The notes under the pieces were generated by a model, which ran no database searches, was not told the DNA's origin, and saw only the letters and a program-made list of their open reading frames with translations. Source: Nitrospina sp. UBA6727 (GTDB lineage Bacteria; Nitrospinota; Nitrospinia; Nitrospinales; VA-1). From it: a DNA stretch of 46,472 bases. The stretch lies in the NCBI GenBank assembly GCA_002454045.1, contig DKID01000033.1, positions 1 through 46,472 of the forward strand. The letters are read 5' to 3'. Of this stretch, positions 39,327 to 46,472 are shown in pieces. Every line of letters starts with the position of its first letter. The first letter of the stretch is position 1. A program made the translations under genes and the position numbers.

Positions 39327-41309
39327 TTATTGCTGTTGTTGGGCTGGCACCGGCACGCCAGACGGAGCTTCTGCCGGCGCCTTTTTACCGGTCAGGCTAC
39401 CTACCCAGAACACGACCACAAACTGCACCCATACGAAAAGGGTGTTGAAGGTAAGCATCTTCCCCGCTTCACCAATCGTGAGCGTGTAGGCGTCAACGGA
39501 ATTGTCGCGAACCACCTCCGTTACGTGCCAGAACAAACGAACCGAGGAGCGGATATAACCCATGAGGCCCATCAGCCAGGTGAAGGAAATAGCCAAGAGG
39601 AACACGGCGTAGGTGCCTACTTTCGACTGACTTCCCCACTGAATATCCCCGTAAGATTCCGAATCCTTGAACATGGAAATGTTGATCGCCGTCCCCGCAA
39701 ACAGAGTCGTCAGCGTGGTGCATACTTGCGGCACGGAGAGTCCAACCCGCTGGTTCGCGGGAAGAAAATAACCGTAGACGCCGAGGAATATAATGTTGAT
39801 GGCGGCGCCGACAAAAATCGCCGCGATCCAGCAGTTACCGACCGTGGCCCACGGCACCATAATCTTTTTGTTCGCCCGCTGGTACAGTATGAAACAAAGA
39901 ATCGTGGTGGTGATCATCAGATTGACCGCCGTGTTCTTCGCCGACATAACGCCGAAGTGACCCACTATCGGGTGCTGGGCACCGCCCATCAGTTTCAACT
40001 CTGCCGGGGTCATGACGATGGTATGCGGGGTCATCCACATGGTGAAACACACGATCAGCAACAGCACCATGTACTTGCAATATTTCATGTAGCGATGCGA
40101 CCCCTTGACCCGCGCCATCCCGTTGTGCAGGTAGGAATTGGCGGCGAAGAACAACAGCCCGATCATCACGGCTTGGATGATGAACAACCACGCCATGATG
40201 CCGCCCATCAAGGTGATGCCCATCTGCTGACGGAACGCGTACACTTCCTTCATCAACCAGTAACCGGCGAAGGGAAGCGGGATTAAACCGAAGATGCAGA
40301 TGAACATGGCGACGTAGCATACCCAGTCGTAATGCGCCCGGTCCTCTTCCGTCTTCGCGGTGAGATAATGATACGCGGCGTAGGCGCCGACGATTCCGCC
40401 GCCAAACACGATGTTCCCAAGAATCCTGTGAACGCCGACCGGATTCCAAAGCGTGGAGTGGATGACGTGCCAGATGTTCCCCAGAAAACGACCTTCCGAG
40501 TCAATCCCGCCGGGCGCCTGCATAAAGGTCGCCCACGAATTCGCCAAGTACATGAGAATCGTGCCGATGAGGTTGAGCAGAACGGCGAGGCTACAATGAA
40601 TCCATTTCAGAAACGGGTCCTGACTCATCCTGTCCCAACCATAATAATAAACGTAGAGAACGCCGGACTCAGCGAGAAACATCAGGGCATAGACGTGCAT
40701 GACGGGGCGGAAAATCCCCGCCAAGTATTTGAAGAAGCCCGGGAATAATGTGATGAATGTGAAGAGGAGGATACCGCCGAGAATCGCCGTCCAAGAATAA
40801 GCAGTCAGGCTGATCTTCATCAGGTCGTGAGCCAACCGATCATACTTGACGGACATAATCGGGTCGTCCCTCTTGGTGCGGACTCCGATGAACTCGATGA
40901 TCATACAGAAAATCGGCACCGCCAACACGAAACTGCCGAAATAAAGATGCTGCTGATTTGCAACCCAGATGAGCATCCGGCTGGGGGCGAATTCGTAATT
41001 GTTATAATCCGTCGGGCCCAACTCCGGCGCGGGAGCACCGCTCACCGGTCCCTTCAGCGGATTGCCTTCCCAGTCCTTGTAAAATACGTCCTGCCCCCAC
41101 TCAATTTCCGGAGCACCGTCATCGACCGCAGACAGTCCAGGCTGCTCGGCCAAAACTTCCTTCGCGAACGCTTCCTCAGCGAAAGCCTGCTCTGCAAACG
41201 CCTCCGCGGCAATCGCATCGCCGACCATGCCCGGAGCCAAGTACACGACCGCGGTCAGCACCAGCCCTGATAAAAACGCCGTTACGCTACGCTTGTTTTT
41301 CCCCAACAT
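39327..41309 (-). CDS. Cytochrome bd-like oxidase subunit (CydA-like, extended)
   Basis: This 660-aa protein is first in the operon. It has an N-terminal signal-like helix, then EAFAEQAFAEEAFAKEVLAE repeats (about 36-55), a soluble Trp-rich segment and about 14 membrane helices. The CydA core is recognisable: QQHLYFGSF with H121 for a heme, AES (E214), GWDRM (224-228), NSWATFMQAPGG and VGVHRILGN (H294). The GRQPW motif and a Q-loop of normal quinol-oxidising CydA are not seen, and the protein is about 150-200 aa longer. It may take electrons from the adjoining cytochromes c rather than from quinol, as suggested for bd-like oxidases of Nitrospira-type bacteria. No cydB follows. Oxygen reduction is inferred. 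Confidence 0.8.
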   Translation of the reverse strand: MLGKNKRSVTAFLSGLVLTAVVYLAPGMVGDAIAAEAFAEQAFAEEAFAKEVLAEQPGLSAVDDGAPEIEWGQDVFYKDWEGNPLKGPVSGAPAPELGPTDYNNYEFAPSRMLIWVANQQHLYFGSFVLAVPIFCMIIEFIGVRTKRDDPIMSVKYDRLAHDLMKISLTAYSWTAILGGILLFTFITLFPGFFKYLAGIFRPVMHVYALMFLAESGVLYVYYYGWDRMSQDPFLKWIHCSLAVLLNLIGTILMYLANSWATFMQAPGGIDSEGRFLGNIWHVIHSTLWNPVGVHRILGNIVFGGGIVGAYAAYHYLTAKTEEDRAHYDWVCYVAMFICIFGLIPLPFAGYWLMKEVYAFRQQMGITLMGGIMAWLFIIQAVMIGLLFFAANSYLHNGMARVKGSHRYMKYCKYMVLLLIVCFTMWMTPHTIVMTPAELKLMGGAQHPIVGHFGVMSAKNTAVNLMITTTILCFILYQRANKKIMVPWATVGNCWIAAIFVGAAINIIFLGVYGYFLPANQRVGLSVPQVCTTLTTLFAGTAINISMFKDSESYGDIQWGSQSKVGTYAVFLLAISFTWLMGLMGYIRSSVRLFWHVTEVVRDNSVDAYTLTIGEAGKMLTFNTLFVWVQFVVVFWVGSLTGKKAPAEAPSGVPVPAQQQQ

Positions 41310-41522
41310 GACTTGACCTCCTTCGTGGGTCTGATTAGGAACCCGCAGAATTAAGACAACTATTTTTTTTCAAAGGCACTGGAACTCATGCGCAAATATC
41401 TACATCAACGTTTAGTTTATCAACGCCGCCGCCGTCATCGCCAGTCGCGAAGCGGCGCGGCAATCTAATTCGGGTTGCTCCAACTTCGTCCGCAACGACG
41501 TAAGCGTCCGCAACATGCGGGG

Positions 41523-41551
41523 ATTAAAGCACAGCCGATTTTTAGTGTCAA
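41523..41551 (-). promoter_or_regulatory. Sigma-70-type promoter of the cytochrome operon
   Basis: On the minus strand TTGACA (41551-41546), a 17-nt spacer and TTTAAT (41528-41523) give a near-consensus promoter. The start would be near 41516, leaving a leader of about 205 nt before the ATG at 41309. The leader (41310-41515) holds no ORF; it contains a GC-rich stem-forming stretch with a GATGACGGCGGCGGCG copy near 41430. Confidence 0.65.
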
Positions 41552-41592
41552 GCCAAAATTAAACCTTTTTTGACCGCGGAAAATAGTTTTTT

Positions 41593-42939
41593 TCAGGGGG
41601 ATTTTTCGCCGCCCCTTTCCCCTTCCGCGGCGGATTTTTTGCCGCCCTTTTCCCGCCCGCCAATCCGCAGTTTTACCGCGTTCGCGTGGGCTTCCAAATT
41701 CTCCATTTCAGCCAGCAGGATCACGGTTTCGCCGTGTTTTTTTATGGCGTCGCGGGAGTAAGAAATCAGGCTGGTCCGCTTGATGAAATCATACACCCCC
41801 AGCGGCGACGAAAACCGCGCCGTGCCGCTGGTCGGCAATACATGGTTGGGACCGGCGAGATAGTCCCCGACCGCCTCGGGCGTGTGATGCCCCAAAAATA
41901 CCGCCCCCGCGTTCTGAATTTTTTCCGCCCAATGCTCCGGGTCCGCGACCGCCAACTCCAAATGCTCGGGGGCAATGCGATTGGCGAGGTCCACCGCCGT
42001 CGCGATGGATTCCGTCACCAGCAGTCGGCACTGAGAGTTCAACGCAACGTCGGCGATGGACTGACGGCGCAAGGCGTTTTTCTGTTTCGCCAATTCGGCC
42101 ATCACCTCGTTCGCCAATCCCTCCTCCGGCGTCACCAAAATCGACACCGCTTCTTCATCGTGCTCGGCTTGCGATAGCAGGTCTGCCGCGACGTAAGCCG
42201 CGTCGGCACTATGGTCGGCGACGATCAAGATTTCGCTGGGACCCGCTATCATGTCGATGTCCACAATTCCGAACACGAGACGTTTCGCCGCCGCCACAAA
42301 AACATTTCCCGGCCCGACAATCTTGTCCACCTTCGGCACGGTGACGGTACCGAAAGCCATCGCCGCCACCGCCTGGGCGCCGCCGACTTTATAAATTTCC
42401 GTGACGCCGGCGATATCCGCCGCGACCAAAACATGCGGCCGCGTTTGCCCATCGGGAAACGGCGAGCACATGACCACGCGCTCCACTCCCGCCACCTTCG
42501 CGGGGACCGCGTTCATCAGCACGGAGGAGGGATAGGACGCCTTGCCGCCGGGGACATAAATTCCCGCGACGGCGAGCGGTCTGACCATCTGCCCCAAAGT
42601 TATACCGTCCTCTTGATACCGCCACGACTCTTGCCGCTGGCGTTCGTGGAAACGGCGGATGCGTTTTTCTGCGTGCCGGAGCGCGGCGAGTTCACGGTCG
42701 CTCACGCCCGCGTAAGCCTGCCGAATTTCCTCCGCGGTGACGCGCATCTGCGACGGCGAAAGATCGTGGCGGTCAAAACGCCGCGTGTATTCCAGCACCG
42801 CCGCGTCGCCGCCGTCCTTCACGTTCCGCAATATTTCGCGGACGGTTTCGTCGCGGGCGAATAAATCCACGGCGGAACGATTTTCCAACGCCGCGACCAC
42901 CGCTTGATAATCCGAGTCTGTGAATTTGCAAAGTTTCAT
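41593..42939 (-). CDS. hisD: Histidinol dehydrogenase
   Basis: This enzyme of about 448 aa oxidises histidinol to histidine in two NAD+-dependent steps. Signatures are AVAGIYVPGGKASYPSSVLM, VDKIVGPGNVFVA, IDMIAGPSEILIVAD, the Zn/active-site region IAPEHLELAV and the C-terminal GTARFSSPLGVYDF. The start at 42939 (MKLCKFTDSDY) fits the family; the longer frame to 43008 overlaps the small membrane gene. The last about 25 residues (GGREKGGKKSAAEGERGGEK) are a low-complexity tail not usual in HisD. Other his genes are not adjacent. Confidence 0.95.
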   Translation of the reverse strand: MKLCKFTDSDYQAVVAALENRSAVDLFARDETVREILRNVKDGGDAAVLEYTRRFDRHDLSPSQMRVTAEEIRQAYAGVSDRELAALRHAEKRIRRFHERQRQESWRYQEDGITLGQMVRPLAVAGIYVPGGKASYPSSVLMNAVPAKVAGVERVVMCSPFPDGQTRPHVLVAADIAGVTEIYKVGGAQAVAAMAFGTVTVPKVDKIVGPGNVFVAAAKRLVFGIVDIDMIAGPSEILIVADHSADAAYVAADLLSQAEHDEEAVSILVTPEEGLANEVMAELAKQKNALRRQSIADVALNSQCRLLVTESIATAVDLANRIAPEHLELAVADPEHWAEKIQNAGAVFLGHHTPEAVGDYLAGPNHVLPTSGTARFSSPLGVYDFIKRTSLISYSRDAIKKHGETVILLAEMENLEAHANAVKLRIGGREKGGKKSAAEGERGGEKSP

Positions 42940-42985
42940 ATTCAACGCGTTAAAAATAATTGGCGTGTTTTGGAATCGTCTATCC

Positions 42986-43201
42986 TCATTCGCGATCTCG
43001 TTTGCCATTTAACCGCAACTCTTTTATTTCATGGTTAAGGCTTTCGATTAAGACGATAGATGTTCCACTATTTTTTACTAATACATCCAAGCGACGTTTT
43101 ATGCCGAATACTGCAAATGGCAATAGAAACCATAGCACTGCTACGACAACCCAAAATATGATAATTACTATTCCGAATGTGCCTGCGAATAAATCTTCCA
43201 T
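42986..43201 (-). CDS. Small membrane protein
   Basis: This 71-aa protein has one long hydrophobic stretch (about 6-34), a basic turn (GIKRRLD) and an amphipathic, probably coiled-coil C-terminus (SIVLIESLNHEIKELRL). AAGGAGAGG lies 6 nt before the ATG, one of the best ribosome binding sites in the window, which argues that it is real. It is 46 nt upstream of hisD on the same strand. No family recognised. Confidence 0.7.
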   Translation of the reverse strand: MEDLFAGTFGIVIIIFWVVVAVLWFLLPFAVFGIKRRLDVLVKNSGTSIVLIESLNHEIKELRLNGKRDRE

Positions 43202-43237
43202 ATCTACCTCTCCTTATATATGAATCCACTGACCAAC

Positions 43238-43290
43238 ATCGTCATCGTCATCGCCGTCACCGTCATCGCGGCGTTGTGGCGTGGAGGTGG
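43238..43290. repeat. GATGACGG repeat at the 3' end of the TIGR04282-type gene
   Basis: In the minus-strand reading it contains CGATGACGGTGACGGCGATG and more GATGAC units. The first in-frame TGA in it is the stop codon of the upstream gene. Confidence 0.6.
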
Positions 43291-43955
43291 TGCAGGAATT
43301 TTTCCGTCGCGCTGGCGACTTTCTCGAGTCCGCCGCGGCTGATGAGTTGCAGATGGGTTTGGAAAAACTGTAAATCTTCGGGGCTGTCGATATCATACCA
43401 AATCGGCAACAGTTCCAATGTTGCGCCGTCGCGTTGCAGGTGCGCGGCGGTTTCGCGCAGGACGTGTTCCGTCCCCCAACTCACGCCGTCGAAAACTTCG
43501 ATGACTTTTTTCCGCATCGCGATTAGGTAATAGCCGCCGTCGATGCTGGGCCCGAGGACGATATCTTTGTCGGAATCCAAGGCTTGTTCGATGTAGGCGA
43601 CCGGCAACGACGGGCTGTCTGAACCGATGATCACGGCTTTTTCGTACCCTTCCGCCAATCGGTCTTGAATTGCGCGGCGCATTTTGTCGCCTAACTTTTT
43701 TCCTTCTTGAACGAAAAGGCGGATGTCGGAATCCGCGATGTCGGTGAAAAATCCGGACTGGTGCGAAGGCGCGACTCCCACGAAGCGGTCGGCGTTTTTC
43801 ACTTGGCGGATTTTGTCGAGGCTGTCGCGCAGGAAGCAGGTGTAAAGTTTGAGGATGGTGGCTGCGTCCATGGACGGGGACAGCCGCGTCTTTACTTGAC
43901 CTAAAACCGGGTCGCGGGCGAATAGCATCACGGCGTTGTTGCAAGGTGTCGTCAT
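43263..43955 (-). CDS. TIGR04282/DUF2064-type glycosyltransferase-like protein
   Basis: This protein of about 230 aa belongs to the nucleotide-sugar transferase-like DUF2064 family. Signatures are MLFARDPVLGQVKTRL at the start, KAVIIGSDSPSLPVAYIEQA with the D-S-P motif, and IVLGPSIDGGYYLIAM. ATG 43955 is preferred over TTG 43967. The biological substrate is not established. Its stop codon lies inside a GATGACGG repeat. No neighbouring gene fixes its pathway. Confidence 0.88.
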   Translation of the reverse strand: MTTPCNNAVMLFARDPVLGQVKTRLSPSMDAATILKLYTCFLRDSLDKIRQVKNADRFVGVAPSHQSGFFTDIADSDIRLFVQEGKKLGDKMRRAIQDRLAEGYEKAVIIGSDSPSLPVAYIEQALDSDKDIVLGPSIDGGYYLIAMRKKVIEVFDGVSWGTEHVLRETAAHLQRDGATLELLPIWYDIDSPEDLQFFQTHLQLISRGGLEKVASATEKFLHHLHATTPR

Positions 43956-44146
43956 CAACCGTCTCAACTTCGGAGTGAAAAAATCATCGCGCCGCCGCGT
44001 TCCATCCGCAATAAATTGTTTGACTCAAACCGCCGAACTCCATAAGATTTGCGTGTGCCGAAAACTTTCGTTGCGAGGGACCGCCCATCTTTCACGATCT
44101 CGATGTTTCGCTATTCTACTGGATCAACCAGCATTTTCAACACCCG

Positions 44147-44632
44147 ATGGTGGGGAAGTTCATGCAACTTATTGCCACCAAAAAATATTTTTACCAAGCG
44201 GGCGGCGGCCTCGCGGTGGTCGTCCTCGTCATTTACAAACGCGCGGGGCTGGCTTTTTTGTTGACGCTCGCCGTGACCGTCGGTTTCACCGACGCGTTCA
44301 ATCATCATGTCCTGAAGGAAATTATCGCCCGCCCCAGGCCCTGTCAAGTTTTGCCGGACATCGTGAGCGCGATGAATTGCCCACGCAATTTTTCGTTTCC
44401 CTCCAATCACGCCGCCGTTAGTTTCGCCGCGGCGACACTCATCAGCCGTTGCTTTCGTCCCGCCGCCGTGCTGGTTTTTATCTTCGCATTGCTGATCGGT
44501 TATTCGCGCGTGTACTCAGGAGTACACTATCCCGCCGATGTTCTCGGCGGCGCACTCTACGGCAGTTTGATTGGCGCCTTGTGTTACCGTTATATTTATT
44601 TTCGGCTCGCGAAGTTCGTCAAAAAATCTTGA
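44147..44632 (+). CDS. PAP2-family phosphatase (membrane)
   Basis: This 161-aa protein carries all three acid-phosphatase motifs: KEIIARPRP, FPSNHAA and SRVYSGVHYPADVLGG. It probably dephosphorylates a lipid phosphate, such as undecaprenyl or phosphatidylglycerol phosphate, on the periplasmic face. About four to five hydrophobic helices are present. The ATG at 44147 is the first standard start, but a typical PAP2 N-terminus (FHDLDVSLFYWINQHFQHP) is encoded in frame just upstream without ATG/GTG/TTG. An ATC at 44087 has GAGGGA 6 nt before it and might be the true start. A Trm112-like gene follows 12 nt later. Confidence 0.88.
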   Translation: MVGKFMQLIATKKYFYQAGGGLAVVVLVIYKRAGLAFLLTLAVTVGFTDAFNHHVLKEIIARPRPCQVLPDIVSAMNCPRNFSFPSNHAAVSFAAATLISRCFRPAAVLVFIFALLIGYSRVYSGVHYPADVLGGALYGSLIGALCYRYIYFRLAKFVKKS

Positions 44633-44644
44633 AGGAGAAAAGTT

Positions 44645-44812
44645 ATGGCAATTGATAAAGAACTGCTCGCCATTTTGGTCTGCCCGAAATGCAAAGGCGA
44701 TATCGCGCTGAGCGAAAACGCAGACGGGCTAATCTGCAAACCTTGCGCCGTGAAATTCCCGATCAAGGACGACACCCCCGTCATGCTCATTGACGAAGCG
44801 CTACCGCTCTGA
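44645..44812 (+). CDS. Trm112/YcaR-family small zinc-ribbon protein
   Basis: This 55-aa protein begins MAIDKELLAILVCPKCKGDI and has CPKC and CKPC pairs that fit a Trm112-type zinc-binding fold, then FPIKDDTPVMLIDEA. Trm112-like proteins often support methyltransferases; bacterial members near LPS genes have no firm role. GAAGGAGAAAAG lies before the ATG. gcvPB begins 19 nt after the stop. Confidence 0.85.
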   Translation: MAIDKELLAILVCPKCKGDIALSENADGLICKPCAVKFPIKDDTPVMLIDEALPL

Positions 44813-44831
44813 AACAATCGCAAAGGAAATT

Positions 44832-46328
44832 ATGACGACGCGACCGACAGCATCAAACGCGGCGAACGCACCGCAAAGTCCGGGAACGCCCGGGTTAATC
44901 TGCGATGAACCCATCGTTTTTGAAATGGGTTCGCCGGGACGAAAAGCCTACTCCCTGCCGCCCTGCGATGTGCCGGAAGTGGAAATCGCAACGCTACTCC
45001 CGCCCGCGGAAATCCGCGCCGCCATTGACCATCTCCCCGAACTGACGGAGCTTGACGTCGTGCGACACTTCACCCGGCTGTCGCAATGGAACTTCAGCAT
45101 CGACACCAACTTTTATCCGCTCGGGTCGTGCACGATGAAATACAATCCGAAAATCAACGAGACCTTAGCGCGGTTGCCCGGCTTCGCCCAGCACCATCCC
45201 ATGACGCCCGACGCCGATTCGCAAGGAAGTTTGCAACTGCTGTACGAATTGCAAGAATGTTTGAAAACCATCAGCGGCATGGACCACGTCAGCCTGCAAC
45301 CCGCCGCCGGCGCACAAGGCGAACTCGCCGGCATACTGATGATCAAAGCCTACCACGCCGCCAATCCTAGAAAAAAAATATTGCTACCCGACTCCGCGCA
45401 CGGCACCAATCCCGCCAGCGCCGCGTTGTGCGGATACAAAACCGTGCAACTCTCGTCCAACGCTGCCGGGCTAATCGACATCGCCAAACTCAACGCCGCC
45501 ATGGACGAAGAAACCGCCGGCATCATGCTGACCAATCCCAACACGCTGGGGATGTTCGAGAAAGACATCGCGGAAATCACCCGCATCGTCCACAAAAAAG
45601 GCGGGCTCGTGTACTGCGACGGCGCCAATCTCAACGCCGTCATGGGCATCACAAAAATGGGCGACATGGGCATCGACGTGCTGCACACCAATCTGCACAA
45701 AACCTTCTCCACCCCCCACGGCGGCGGCGGTCCCGGTGCCGGACCCGTCTGCGTCAAAAATATTTTGGCACCCTACCTGCCCGCGCCCGTGGTCGAAAAA
45801 TCCGGCGCAACATACAAACTCAACGCCGACCTACCGCAAAGCATCGGCAGACTAAAAGCCTTCCACGGCAACTTCGGCATGCTCCTGCGCACCTACGCCT
45901 ACCTCCGCACCATGGGACCCGAAGGCATCCGCGAAGCCGCGCAAGCCGCCGTGCTCAACGCGAATTATCTCCGCGCTAAATTGCAAGACACCCTGCACCT
46001 GCCGTTCGACGGACCCTCCCTGCACGAATGCGTCTTCAGCGACAAAGGACAAAACATCACCACCATGGACATCGCCAAAGCGCTCATCGACCACGGCTTT
46101 CATCCGCCGACGATTTATTTTCCGCTAATCGTCAAAGGAGCGTTGATGATTGAGCCGACCGAAACCGAATCGAAAGAAACCCTCGACACTTTCATCCAAG
46201 CCATCCAGACCATCGCCGCAAAAGGCAAGACCGACGCCGAGAGTTTTCGCACCCTGCCAAACCGCACCAAAGTATCCCGCCCCAGCGAAGCCCAAGCCGC
46301 CCGCAACCCAAAACTAAGATGGCGATGA
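44832..46328 (+). CDS. gcvPB: Glycine dehydrogenase (decarboxylating) subunit 2
   Basis: This protein of about 498 aa is the P-protein beta subunit of the glycine cleavage system, which decarboxylates glycine with PLP. Signatures are YPLGSCTMKYNPKINE, SLQPAAGAQGE, and the PLP-lysine region LHTNLHKTFSTPHGGGGPG. The C-terminal FHPPTIYFPLIV follows. ATG 44832 has AAAGGAAATT upstream; the longer frame to 44790 overlaps the Trm112-like gene. The N-terminal about 17 residues (TTRPTASNAANAPQ) are Ala/Thr-rich and not conserved. gcvPA is not next to it in the window. The TGA stop lies inside a GATGACGG repeat. Confidence 0.95.
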   Translation: MTTRPTASNAANAPQSPGTPGLICDEPIVFEMGSPGRKAYSLPPCDVPEVEIATLLPPAEIRAAIDHLPELTELDVVRHFTRLSQWNFSIDTNFYPLGSCTMKYNPKINETLARLPGFAQHHPMTPDADSQGSLQLLYELQECLKTISGMDHVSLQPAAGAQGELAGILMIKAYHAANPRKKILLPDSAHGTNPASAALCGYKTVQLSSNAAGLIDIAKLNAAMDEETAGIMLTNPNTLGMFEKDIAEITRIVHKKGGLVYCDGANLNAVMGITKMGDMGIDVLHTNLHKTFSTPHGGGGPGAGPVCVKNILAPYLPAPVVEKSGATYKLNADLPQSIGRLKAFHGNFGMLLRTYAYLRTMGPEGIREAAQAAVLNANYLRAKLQDTLHLPFDGPSLHECVFSDKGQNITTMDIAKALIDHGFHPPTIYFPLIVKGALMIEPTETESKETLDTFIQAIQTIAAKGKTDAESFRTLPNRTKVSRPSEAQAARNPKLRWR

Positions 46329-46420
46329 CGGTGACGTGACGGCGCGCGGGCCCCCGTCGTCATTCCCGCCGCGGCGTTTTTCATCGCGAGCGCCGCCGCC
46401 GTCACCGCCGCGCTCTGCGG
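46318..46420. repeat. GATGACGG repeat and GCCGCCGCCGTCACC tract after gcvPB
   Basis: GGCGATGACGGTGACGTGACGGCG is followed by CCCCCGTCGTCATTCCCGCC and GCCGCCGCCGTCACCGCCGC, an arrangement with opposite-strand halves that could fold. It supplies the gcvPB stop. The last about 50 nt of the window show no certain gene. Confidence 0.55.
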
Positions 46421-46472
46421 TCTCTTTGCCAATGTATTCATGGCAACAATACTTACACTTTTTTTGAAAGCA

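Noticed and set aside
39330..40286. 318-aa plus-strand frame
   Set aside because: Antisense shadow of the bd-like subunit, His/Arg-rich, no motif.
42211..42864. 217-aa plus-strand frame
   Set aside because: Antisense shadow of hisD.
1..46472. CRISPR array, rRNA, insertion sequence or prophage
   Set aside because: No regularly spaced direct repeats, rRNA sequence, transposase or integrase seen; the GATGACGG repeats are not regularly spaced.
46439..46472. Possible gene start at the window end (ATGGCAACAATACTTAC)
   Set aside because: Only about ten codons are visible with no ribosome binding site; cannot be supported.

Overview
The window looks like the chromosome of a Gram-negative bacterium. 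It carries LPS genes (an arabinose-5-phosphate isomerase and a lipid A acyltransferase), an outer-membrane barrel protein and several periplasmic or membrane c-type cytochromes. The respiratory operon at 35.1-41.3 kb joins a cytochrome bd-like membrane protein to membrane-anchored cytochromes c, one of which has a heme-b (ethylbenzene-dehydrogenase-like) domain. That combination recalls the Nitrospinota/Nitrospirota type of respiratory chain. The lineage is an inference from gene content only; no rRNA gene is present.

Layout. 1-2.03 kb: an AT-rich two-gene cassette on the minus strand, a beta-class DNA amino-methyltransferase followed 2 nt later by a 391-aa protein with helix-hairpin-helix DNA-glycosylase features and a four-cysteine Fe-S loop. 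2.1-7.1 kb: a minus-strand group of an FGE-like lectin-fold protein, a giant MFS/spermidine-synthase/TPR fusion and a TPR protein. 7.2-12 kb: inositol-phosphatase family enzyme, DUF2203, small secreted proteins, DUF1566, half-size TauE and a dicarboxylate symporter. 12.1-22.4 kb: housekeeping genes gltA, clpS, an Nfu-type Fe-S carrier, yraN, polA, kdsD and alaS. 22.4-25.4 kb: an NHLP-like peptide gene, tRNA-Arg(CCG) and a NACHT-FGE NTPase. 25.5-31.7 kb: cinA, an MFS transporter, the run purE-tsaC-acpS-lpxL, and a MinD-like ATPase split at an A8 tract. 32-34.8 kb: an outer-membrane protein, a small membrane protein, threonine aldolase and rpoZ. 35.1-41.3 kb: the cytochrome operon, with a good promoter at its head and a bidirectional terminator at its end. 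41.6-46.3 kb: hisD, a small membrane protein, a TIGR04282-type glycosyltransferase, a PAP2 phosphatase, a Trm112-like protein missed by length filters, and gcvPB.

A GATGACGGTGACGGCGG-type low-complexity sequence recurs about ten times. It lies between genes, at the 3' ends of genes where it supplies the stop codon (gcvPB and the TIGR04282 gene), and in frame inside the interdomain linkers of two essential-type proteins (PolA and the Nfu carrier) and probably the MFS/spermidine-synthase fusion.

The most promising candidates for undescribed biology are: (1) the methyltransferase plus Fe-S HhH-glycosylase pair, which could be a base-excision restriction-modification system; (2) the linker-invading repeat family; (3) the bd-like oxidase/cytochrome c/heme-b operon; (4) the MinD-like gene with a stop right after an A8 slippery run; and (5) an orphan NHLP-type peptide.
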